Part shown: positions 19,562 through 29,608 of the stretch, piece by piece | Position numbering within the stretch: the stretch's first letter is position 1 | Layout of the letters: the number at the start of each line of letters is the position of its first letter | NCBI RefSeq assembly: GCF_008000895.1 | Contig: NZ_CP042823.1 | Location: forward strand, 5,540,501-5,604,500 | Source: Methylobacterium sp. WL1 | GTDB lineage: Bacteria; Pseudomonadota; Alphaproteobacteria; Rhizobiales; Beijerinckiaceae | DNA length: 64,000 nt | Reading direction: 5' to 3' | The notes under the pieces: generated by a model | Told to the model about the DNA's origin: nothing | The model's database searches: none | Seen by the model: only the letters and a program-made list of their open reading frames with translations | Program-made: the position numbers and the translations under genes

Positions 19562-20380
19562 ATGTCGTCCGAGATCGAAGCGGATCTGTCCGAGAAGCGC
19601 CTGGTCCGAGAGACCGGGGTCGCCGCGCGCGTGGTGCAGGTGATCGAGGGGCCGGTCCAGGGCCTCGGGTTCCGGCTGGTCCGGGTCAAGGTCACCAACA
19701 CCAACGGCTGCACCGTCCAGATCATGGCGGAGCGGCCCGACGGCACCTTCTCGATCGACGATTGCGAGGCGGTCAGCCGCGCGATCTCGCCGGTCCTCGA
19801 CGTCGATGATCCGGTCGGCACCGCCTACAACCTGGAGATCTCCTCCCCGGGGATCGACCGGCCGCTGGTGCGGGTCTCGGATTTCGCCCGCTGGATCGGC
19901 TACGAGGTCAAGGTCGAACTGAGCCCGCCGCTCGACGGCCGCAAGCGGTTTCGCGGGATCCTCGGCGCTCCGGACCCGGAGGCGCTGACCGTCCCGATCG
20001 ATCTGCCCGACGTGAAGGAAGGCCTGCCGAGCCGGGTCGACCTGCCGCTGCGGGATCTGGCCGAGGCGCATCTCGTCCTCACCGACGAGCTGATTCGCGA
20101 ATCCCTCCGCCGCGGCGGCCCGCCCGCCGACGACGCGGATGCGGACGCGCTGGATGAGGACGACGCGGCTGAGGACGAGGACGCGGACGACGCGCCGGCG
20201 GTCCCGGCCCGGCCGGCGCCCCGGCCGCAGGGTCCGAAGGCCAAGGCCGTCAAGGCCGCCAAGGTCGGCGGCAAGCCGGCCCCGAAGGCCGCGAAAGACA
20301 AGAAACCGCCGCGCACCGGCCCCAAGAAGCCGGTCGTGTCCAAGGCGTCCCGGCTCAAGAGCCGCGACGACCTGCATTGA
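19562..20380 (+). CDS. rimP: Ribosome maturation factor RimP
   Basis: 272 residues from ATG 19562 ([19 protein letters not shown]). The two RimP domains are intact: an N-terminal domain with [29 protein letters not shown] and [12 protein letters not shown], and a C-terminal SH3-like domain ([19 protein letters not shown]). After about 185 there is an acidic run and a Lys/Ala/Pro-rich tail ([18 protein letters not shown]), a Methylobacterium-like extension absent in E. coli RimP (about 150 aa). RimP assists 30S assembly. First gene of the rimP-nusA-ylxR-infB-rbfA-truB series. The frame is open upstream to an ATG at 19424, across the leader terminator, but homology starts only near 19562. Confidence 0.94.
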   Translation: MSSEIEADLSEKRLVRETGVAARVVQVIEGPVQGLGFRLVRVKVTNTNGCTVQIMAERPDGTFSIDDCEAVSRAISPVLDVDDPVGTAYNLEISSPGIDRPLVRVSDFARWIGYEVKVELSPPLDGRKRFRGILGAPDPEALTVPIDLPDVKEGLPSRVDLPLRDLAEAHLVLTDELIRESLRRGGPPADDADADALDEDDAAEDEDADDAPAVPARPAPRPQGPKAKAVKAAKVGGKPAPKAAKDKKPPRTGPKKPVVSKASRLKSRDDLH

Positions 20381-20455
20381 CGTGAATTGAGGTTTGGGCC
20401 GGCCGCCTCCGGGCGCCCGGCACCAGGACTTGACGGAAGAGAAGGACCGACACCG

Positions 20456-22093
20456 ATGGCCGTCGTCAGCGCCAACAGGCTCGAACTCCTCCAGATCGCC
20501 GACGCGGTCGCCCGCGAGAAGGTGATCGATCGCTCCATCGTGATCGACGCGATGGAGGAGGCGATCGCCAAGGCGGCCCGCTCCCGCTACGGCGCGGAGA
20601 CGGACGTGCACGCCGAGATCGACAACAAGACCGGGGCGCTGCGCCTATCGCGGCACCTCCTGGTGGTCGATCAGGTCGAGAACGACGCCCGCGAGATCAC
20701 CCTGGACCAGGCCCGCCGCTACAATCCCGGCGCGCTCGTGGGCGACGTGATCTCCGACACCCTGCCGCCGTTCGATTTCGGTCGCGTCGCCGCCCAGTCG
20801 GCCAAGCAGGTCATCGTCCAGAAGGTGCGCGACGCCGAGCGCGCCCGGCAGTTCGACGAGTACAAGGACCGCATCGGCGAGATCCTCAACGGCATCGTCA
20901 AGCGGGTCGAGTACGGCAACGTCATCGTCGATCTGGGCCGGGGCGAGGGCATCGTGCGCCGGGACGAGATGATCCCGCGCGAGACCTTCCGGCCGGGCGA
21001 CCGGATCCGCTCCTACCTGTTCGACGTGCGCTCGGAAGTGCGCGGGCCGCAGATCTTCCTGTCGCGCTCGCACCCGCAATTCATGGCCAAGCTGTTCGGC
21101 CAGGAAGTGCCCGAGATCTATGACGGCATCGTCGAGGTGAAGGCCGTGGCCCGCGATCCGGGCTCGCGCGCCAAGATCGCCGTGATCTCCCGCGACGGCA
21201 GCATCGACCCGGTCGGCGCCTGCGTCGGCATGCGCGGCTCGCGCGTCCAGGCCGTGGTCGGAGAGCTCCAGGGCGAGAAGATCGACATCATCCCGTGGTC
21301 CGAGGACGAGGCGACGTTCATCGTCAACGCGCTCCAGCCGGCCGAGGTCGTGAAGGTCGTGCTCGACGAGGAGGCCGACCGCATCGAGGTGGTGGTGCCC
21401 GACGACCAGCTGTCGCTGGCCATCGGCCGCCGCGGCCAGAACGTGCGGCTCGCCTCGCAGCTCACCGGCTGGGACATCGACATCCTGACCGAGGCCGAGG
21501 AATCCGAGCGGCGCCAGAAGGAGTTCGCCGAGCGGACCCAGGTGTTCATGGAAGCCCTCGACGTCGACGAGACCGTCGGCCAGCTGCTGGCGGCCGAAGG
21601 CTTCCGCAACGTCGAGGAGATCGCCTACGTCGACATCCAGGAGCTGTCCGGCATCCAGGGGCTCGACGACGAGACCGGCGCCGAGATCCAGGCCCGCGCC
21701 CAGGATCACCTCGCCCGGATCGAGCAGGAGCACGACACCCGCCGCACCGAACTCGGCGTCGCCGACGAGCTGCGCGAGATCGAGGGCATCACCACGCCCA
21801 TGATGGTCGCGCTCGGCGAGAACGACGTGAAGACCGTCGAGGACTTGGCGGGCTGCGCCACCGACGATCTGGTCGGCTACACCGAGGGCCGCGGACCCGA
21901 CGCCGTGCGCCACGCAGGCTATCTCGACGGCTTCGAGCTGTCCCGCACCGAGGCCGAGGGCCTGATCATGGCCGCCCGCCTGAAGGCCGGCTGGATCGAG
22001 GCGCTGCCCGAGCCGGAGGCCGAGGAGGATGCAGAGGCTGCCGAGGGCGACGAGGCGCCCGAGCCGACCGCCGCCACCCCGGCCGAGGCCTGA
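20456..22093 (+). CDS. nusA: Transcription termination/antitermination factor NusA
   Basis: 545 residues. ATG at 20456 follows a purine-rich GAAGAGAAGGA. Order of domains: N-terminal RNA-polymerase-binding domain ([20 protein letters not shown]), S1 domain near 135-200 ([20 protein letters not shown]), two KH domains ([39 protein letters not shown]), then two C-terminal helical repeats with HhH-like segments ([32 protein letters not shown]), as in E. coli, and an acidic tail. NusA modulates pausing, termination and antitermination. Overlaps no neighbour; the ylxR gene starts 24 bases after its stop. Confidence 0.96.
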   Translation: MAVVSANRLELLQIADAVAREKVIDRSIVIDAMEEAIAKAARSRYGAETDVHAEIDNKTGALRLSRHLLVVDQVENDAREITLDQARRYNPGALVGDVISDTLPPFDFGRVAAQSAKQVIVQKVRDAERARQFDEYKDRIGEILNGIVKRVEYGNVIVDLGRGEGIVRRDEMIPRETFRPGDRIRSYLFDVRSEVRGPQIFLSRSHPQFMAKLFGQEVPEIYDGIVEVKAVARDPGSRAKIAVISRDGSIDPVGACVGMRGSRVQAVVGELQGEKIDIIPWSEDEATFIVNALQPAEVVKVVLDEEADRIEVVVPDDQLSLAIGRRGQNVRLASQLTGWDIDILTEAEESERRQKEFAERTQVFMEALDVDETVGQLLAAEGFRNVEEIAYVDIQELSGIQGLDDETGAEIQARAQDHLARIEQEHDTRRTELGVADELREIEGITTPMMVALGENDVKTVEDLAGCATDDLVGYTEGRGPDAVRHAGYLDGFELSRTEAEGLIMAARLKAGWIEALPEPEAEEDAEAAEGDEAPEPTAATPAEA

Positions 22094-22117
22094 GCGGAGG
22101 CCGCGGCGGACGCGCTC

Positions 22118-22852
22118 ATGGCCGAGGTCGGCGAGACTCTGCCCGACGAGGGGCCGCAGGACGCGCTGGAAGCCGGGGGGCTCGACAGTGGCCCCGGCCG
22201 GCGCGTGCCGCAGCGGACCTGCATCGTCACGCGCGTCGTCCAGCCGCCCGAGGCGATGATCCGGTTCGTGCGCGGCCCGGATGGCGCCGTGGTGCCGGAC
22301 CTGCGGGCCAAGCTCCCCGGGCGCGGCGCTTGGATCAGTGCGAAGCGGGATGCCGTCGCGACGGCGGTCCGCAAGAACCTGTTCGCGCGGGCGTTCAAGG
22401 GACCGGCCCAGGCCGGCGCCGACCTCCCGGACCGGATCGTCGCAGGCCTGCGCGACGACCTGCGGCAGGCGATCGCCATGGCCAACAAGGCGGGCTGCGT
22501 GGTCGCGGGCTTCTCGAAGGTCGAGGCGGCGATCGGCGGCCAGCCCGGCGCGGTGGCCCTGATCCACGCCGCGGAAGCCAGTCCGGACGGCCGGCGCAAG
22601 ATCGCCGCGGCCTTGTACCGACGGCACGGTGAGGCCATGTCAAGGATACCAATCATCGACGACCTGTCCGAAGATGAATTGGACATGGCCTTAGGTCGGG
22701 ATCATGTGATACACGCTGCGCTCGTCGCAGGAGCCGGAGCTGCCGGCTGCCTGTCGCGTTGGCGTCGGCTACGCTCCTTCGAGGGCGCCGCCGCGGCGAC
22801 CGAGGAGCCCGATCCAGCCCGAATCGGCGGGATCGACGAAGCCTCACGTTGA
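22118..22852 (+). CDS. RNA-binding protein YlxR/DUF448 with L7Ae-like C-terminal domain
   Basis: 244 residues. Residues about 28-90 are the YlxR (DUF448) domain with RRVPQRTCIVTR, MIRFVRGPDG and LPGRGAWISAKRDAV. Residues about 110-180 (AIAMANKAGCVVAGFSKVEA) look like the L7Ae-type fold found fused to YlxR in alphaproteobacteria. The standard position is between nusA and infB. In Gram-positives YlxR (RnpM) binds the RNase P RNA; a role in RNA metabolism is likely but not proven here. Confidence 0.9.
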   Translation: MAEVGETLPDEGPQDALEAGGLDSGPGRRVPQRTCIVTRVVQPPEAMIRFVRGPDGAVVPDLRAKLPGRGAWISAKRDAVATAVRKNLFARAFKGPAQAGADLPDRIVAGLRDDLRQAIAMANKAGCVVAGFSKVEAAIGGQPGAVALIHAAEASPDGRRKIAAALYRRHGEAMSRIPIIDDLSEDELDMALGRDHVIHAALVAGAGAAGCLSRWRRLRSFEGAAAATEEPDPARIGGIDEASR

Positions 22853-22931
22853 CGACGCACCAGGACGAATTTGGCTGGCGCCACCGGGCGTCGGTTCACG
22901 GGACGATGGAAACCCTCAGGGTTCAGGCTGA

Positions 22932-25871
<2,940 letters not shown>

Positions 25872-25896
25872 GAGCCCGGACCCGATCCGGACAGGG

Positions 25897-25926
25897 CGGT
25901 CGCGGCGTCAGCCGCGGCCGTCTTTT
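25897..25926 (+). terminator. Intrinsic terminator after infB
   Basis: CGGTCGCGGC and GCCGCGGCCG form a 10-bp stem (one G-U) around a GTCA loop, followed by TCTTTT. It lies 25 bases after the infB stop, between infB and rbfA, so it may reduce expression of rbfA and truB or mark an operon boundary. Confidence 0.7.
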
Positions 25927-25956
25927 CGTTTCGCGCGTCGTTTCGCGCACCGCGCC

Positions 25957-25986
25957 CCTCTTGGACGTGATCCCTCTTGGACGTGA
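25957..25986. repeat. Tandem direct repeat between infB and rbfA
   Basis: CCTCTTGGACGTGA occurs twice with a 16-base period. It is preceded by two TTTCGCGC words near 25930-25948. The repeat lies just upstream of the rbfA start and might be a slippage product or a regulator site; nothing decides between these. Confidence 0.5.
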
Positions 25987-26019
25987 ACCGGCTGCCCTGC
26001 GCCGCCGGCCCGAGACAGA

Positions 26020-26463
26020 ATGGCCCAGAAACCAACCTCCAGCGGCCCCTCGCAGCGCCAGCAGCGCGTGGCCGAACTCGTGCGCCACGCCCTCGCGGAG
26101 GTGCTCCAGCGCGGCGACATCCAGGATCCGGTGCTCAACACGCATGTCGTGACCGTGCCGGAGGTGCGGATGTCGCCGGACCTGAAGCTCGCCACCGCCT
26201 ACGTGATGCCGCTCGGCGGTGTCGACGAGGCGCCGGTGATCGCCGCCCTGGACCGCCACCGCAAGGTGCTGCGCCAGGAGGTGGCGCGCCGGGTGAACCT
26301 GAAATTCGCGCCCGAGCTGCGCTTCCTCCGCGACGAGACCTTCGACGAGGCGGCACGCATCGACAAGCTGCTCCGCGACGAGCGGGTGCAGCGCGACCTC
26401 GTCCCGGAGCGGGACGGCGACGGGCATGAGGACGACGAACCGGAGACCGGTCGGGGGCATTGA
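26020..26463 (+). CDS. rbfA: 30S ribosome-binding factor RbfA
   Basis: 147 residues. KH-like RbfA fold: [40 protein letters not shown] and [20 protein letters not shown]. The acidic tail ([17 protein letters not shown]) is an extension beyond the core of about 120 residues. RbfA helps late 30S maturation and cold adaptation. It sits between infB and truB as in most proteobacteria. Confidence 0.95.
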   Translation: MAQKPTSSGPSQRQQRVAELVRHALAEVLQRGDIQDPVLNTHVVTVPEVRMSPDLKLATAYVMPLGGVDEAPVIAALDRHRKVLRQEVARRVNLKFAPELRFLRDETFDEAARIDKLLRDERVQRDLVPERDGDGHEDDEPETGRGH

Positions 26464-26517
26464 TCCCCGACGGCACACGGACAGGAACGGGGCAACGACC
26501 CCGGGGGACACGAGGCT

Positions 26518-27549
26518 ATGACCGTTTCCATCGAAGATCATCCGCCGGCCGAGCGAGCGGTACCCGGTCCCGGCGCCGAGCGCCGGGGCCCGGAGGAGCG
26601 CCGCCCGCAGCGCGGGCCGCGTCCCGACCGGCCCAAGCGCCGGGACGTGTCGGGCTGGGTCATCCTCGACAAGCCCGTCGGCATGACCTCGACCCACGCC
26701 GTCGCGGTGGTGAAGCGCGCCTTCAACGCCAAGAAGGCCGGCCATGCCGGGACCCTCGATCCGCTGGCGTCGGGCATCCTGCCGATCGCCCTCGGTGAAG
26801 CGACCAAGACCGTCCCGTTCGTCATGGACGGTCGCAAGGCCTACCGGTTCACCGTGCAGTGGGGTGTCGAGACCGACACCGACGACGCCGAGGGCCGGGC
26901 CGTGGCGACCAGCGAGGCCCGCCCGGAGCGCGCCGCCGTGGAGGCGGCCTTGCCGACCTTCGTGGGGGCGATCGAGCAGGTCCCGCCGCGCTATTCCGCG
27001 ATCAAGATCCAGGGCGAGCGCGCCTACGACCTGGCCCGCGAGGGCGAGATCGTGGAACTGGTGGCCCGGCCGGTGCAGATCGACCGCCTCGCGGTGGTGG
27101 AGCATGACGGCGAGCGCACCGTGATCGAGGCCGAGTGCGGCAAGGGCACCTATGTCCGTGCCCTGGCCCGCGACCTCGGCCGTATGCTCGGCTGCTACGG
27201 CCATGTCTCGGCCCTGCGCCGCACCCGCGTCGGGCCGTTCTCGGAAGCCGAATCGTGCTCCGCCGCCGGCTTGACCGAGGGCGGCCCGGAAGCCGCACTC
27301 GCGCATCTCCGGCCGGTCGAGACCGCGCTGGACGCGATCCCCGAGGTGACGGTCTCGCGCGACCTGGGCCTGCGCCTGATGCGCGGCCAGTCTGTCATCC
27401 TGCGCGGCCGCGACGCCCCCGTGGAGGGCAAGGCCTTCGCGACCTGCGGCGGCATCCTGGTCGCGGTGGGCGACGTCGAGCGCGGCGAACTGGTGCCGCA
27501 CCGGGTGTTCCACCTCGGCGGCACGGCGCCGGGGCGCAACGCCGGGTAA
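26518..27549 (+). CDS. truB: tRNA pseudouridine(55) synthase TruB
   Basis: 343 residues. The catalytic Asp is D81 in GHAGTLDPLASGILPI. WVILDKPVGMTSTHAVAVVK, YSAIKIQGERAYDLAREGE and CGKGTYVRALARDLG are family signatures. A basic, Pro/Arg-rich N-terminal extension of about 42 residues precedes the core. TruB makes pseudouridine 55 in the T-loop of tRNAs and acts as a tRNA chaperone. Last gene of the nusA-infB series; rpsO and pnp, the usual next genes, are not in the following sequence. Confidence 0.95.
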   Translation: MTVSIEDHPPAERAVPGPGAERRGPEERRPQRGPRPDRPKRRDVSGWVILDKPVGMTSTHAVAVVKRAFNAKKAGHAGTLDPLASGILPIALGEATKTVPFVMDGRKAYRFTVQWGVETDTDDAEGRAVATSEARPERAAVEAALPTFVGAIEQVPPRYSAIKIQGERAYDLAREGEIVELVARPVQIDRLAVVEHDGERTVIEAECGKGTYVRALARDLGRMLGCYGHVSALRRTRVGPFSEAESCSAAGLTEGGPEAALAHLRPVETALDAIPEVTVSRDLGLRLMRGQSVILRGRDAPVEGKAFATCGGILVAVGDVERGELVPHRVFHLGGTAPGRNAG

Positions 27550-28104
27550 CGGCCGTCCTACCTTCACCGACGTGGGCTGCCGGATCGACGGTTCGGGTTT
27601 TTCAGCGCAAGTCTTTCGAACACAACGCGTTTCTCCTCCCCCTCGTGGTTTGGATGTTCACGCATCGGCGCTCACAGGGCGCGACGAACCCCCTCTCCCG
27701 TACCGAAGAGGGGACCCGCGCCGTCATCCCGGGGCGCCGCAGGCGAGCCCGGGATGACGGCGGGTGGCTTTTTCGACGGAGCCTCAAGGCGGAAAAGACT
27801 GAGCCTTCCGCCCTGAACAGCGATCAAAATTCCAACCTGTCCGACCCGGTGTCACAAGGGTAGGAGAGCGCCTCGTGCCCCCGCGCGGACGACGGCGTGT
27901 GACCGTCGTCATCCGCGCGGGGGCGGCGACCTGCGGCGCATTCGGAAACAAGGGGGGGGCGGCGGTTGCCGGCCGCATCCCAGCCGGATCTCCTTCGCAC
28001 CCATCCCGTCCAAACCCGCCAGCCCTACACCTGAGGCGCGTCCGCGCAGGCGGAACGAACCGGGGCGGGCGGACTTTGGCCCCGGCAACCGGCCTGGGAA
28101 TACG
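27550..28104. other. Intergenic region after truB with two palindromes, no gene seen
   Basis: 555 bases without a supported gene. It holds a REP-like element (27719-27762) and a second long hairpin at 27879-27922 (arms CCCCGCGCGGA...CGACGG and CCGTCGTC...CCGCGCGGGG with a 3-base bulge). Neither is followed by a T-tract. The remainder shows no coding character in either strand, and no S15 gene is hidden here. Confidence 0.5.
27719..27762. repeat. REP-like palindromic element, copy 2
   Basis: A 44-bp palindrome with outer arms CGCCGTCATCCCGGG and CCCGGGATGACGGCG (perfect over 15 bases) around GCGCCGCAGGCGAG. The core CGGGGCGCCGCAGG is shared with copy 1 at 19216-19257, read on the minus strand. 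Located in the spacer after truB. Confidence 0.7.
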
Positions 28105-29499
28105 ATGAACGAACACGCGTGCGATGTGGCGGTGATCGGGGCCGGGACCGCCGGCATCGCCGCCTATCGGGCCGCCACCGACGCCGGGGCCAGCGCCGTG
28201 CTGATCGAGCGCGGCCGGGGGGGGACGACCTGCGCCCGGGTCGGCTGCATGCCCTCGAAGCTGCTGATCGCGGCAGCCAAGGCCGCCCACGCGGCCCGGA
28301 GCGCCGATCCGTTCGGCATCCGGGTGTCCGGCGTCGCGGTGGATGGGCGCGCGGTGCTCGAACGCGTCCGTGCTGAGCGGGACCGGTTCGTCGACAGTGT
28401 TCTCGACGGTCTCGACAGGCTGCCCGAGGGCGCGCGCATCGCCGGCACCGCCCGGTTTGAGGATGGCCGCAGCCTGACGGTCGATGCCCACACGCGCATC
28501 GCCTTCAAGGCCGCCGTGATCGCCACGGGATCGAGCCCGAACATCCCGAAGCCGCTCCACGGGCTTGGCGACCGGCTTCTCACCACCGACACCCTGTTCG
28601 AGATCTCCGATCTCCCGGGCTCTCTCGCCGTGCTCGGCGCCGGCGCGGTCGGGATCGAGATCGCCCAGGCGATGACGCGCCTCGGCGTCCGGGTCACGGT
28701 GCTCGATACGGGCGACACGGTCGCCGGGCTGTCCCAGCCGGACCTCGCCCGACAGGCCGCCGCGATCTTCGGTGCGGAGCTGGACCTGCATCTCGGCGCG
28801 ACGCTCGAATCGGCGACGCGCGACGGCAACGGCGTGCGCCTCGCCTGGACAGACCAGCACGGGCACGCGCAGGTGACGCGGGCCGAGCGGGTGCTCGCCG
28901 CGACCGGCCGCGCGCCGAACCTCGACGGACTCGGGCTGGACGCCGCAGGCCTGCGCCTCGGCGACGACGGCGTGCCGGATTTCGACCGGCGCAGTCTCGT
29001 TTGTGCGGGCGCCCCGATCCTGATCGCCGGTGACGCCGATGGCTGGCGGCCTGTGCTGCACGAGGCCAGCCGCCAGGGCGGGATCGCCGGCGCCAACGCG
29101 GCGGCGCTGGCTGCGTCCTGCGCCGTGGCGAAGCCGGAACCCTGGACCAGCCTCGCCATGGTGTTCACCGATCCGCAGGTCGCGGTGGTCGGCGCGCCCT
29201 ACGAGGCCGACGCCCCCGGCCGCGTGACCGGCACCGTCGAGTTCGCCGACCAGGGCCGCGCCCGGGTCGACGGCGCGAATCGCGGCGGCCTGCGGATCTG
29301 GGCCGACCGGGACGGTACGCTCCTGGGGGGCGAAATGATCGGACCCGCGGTCGAGCATCTGGCGCATCTGCTGACCCACGCGATCGCGGACGGAAAGACC
29401 GCCGCAACTGTCCTGAACCAGCCCATATACCACCCTACAGTTGAGGAGGGATTTTCGACGGCATTGTCTGAAATCACACACACGATCTGCCGGTCTTAG
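28105..29499 (+). CDS. FAD-dependent pyridine nucleotide-disulfide oxidoreductase (dihydrolipoyl dehydrogenase-like)
   Basis: 464 residues. FAD site VAVIGAGTAGIAAYRAA; redox disulfide C43-x4-C48 in TTCARVGCMPSK; NAD site LAVLGAGAVGIEIAQAM near 180; second FAD motif PILIAGDADGWRPVLHEA; and the C-terminal catalytic HPTVEE (YHPTVEEGF). Dihydrolipoyl dehydrogenases and mercuric/soluble transhydrogenase-like relatives share this layout. No 2-oxoacid dehydrogenase genes are adjacent, so it may not serve the classical complexes. It lies 110 bases upstream of the photoreceptor kinase on the same strand; a functional link is not shown. Confidence 0.88.
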   Translation: MNEHACDVAVIGAGTAGIAAYRAATDAGASAVLIERGRGGTTCARVGCMPSKLLIAAAKAAHAARSADPFGIRVSGVAVDGRAVLERVRAERDRFVDSVLDGLDRLPEGARIAGTARFEDGRSLTVDAHTRIAFKAAVIATGSSPNIPKPLHGLGDRLLTTDTLFEISDLPGSLAVLGAGAVGIEIAQAMTRLGVRVTVLDTGDTVAGLSQPDLARQAAAIFGAELDLHLGATLESATRDGNGVRLAWTDQHGHAQVTRAERVLAATGRAPNLDGLGLDAAGLRLGDDGVPDFDRRSLVCAGAPILIAGDADGWRPVLHEASRQGGIAGANAAALAASCAVAKPEPWTSLAMVFTDPQVAVVGAPYEADAPGRVTGTVEFADQGRARVDGANRGGLRIWADRDGTLLGGEMIGPAVEHLAHLLTHAIADGKTAATVLNQPIYHPTVEEGFSTALSEITHTICRS

Positions 29500-29608
29500 T
29501 CTGCGTTCAACGGCATCGTGATTCCGGTTTCATCTTGGTGTCTGAGGAAGCATTGCACTTCACTGCGCCCCCGGTCATATCAGACCGGATGAGCGGGGTG
29601 CTTTCCTG

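Noticed and set aside
20645..22627. A 660-residue minus-strand open frame opposite nusA and ylxR
   Set aside because: No recognisable domain, and the composition is that of antisense to acidic coding sequence; the sense genes are unambiguous.
27879..27922. Hairpin considered as a terminator of truB
   Set aside because: No T-tract on either strand, a 3-base bulge, and more than 300 bases from truB; kept only as an unexplained palindrome.
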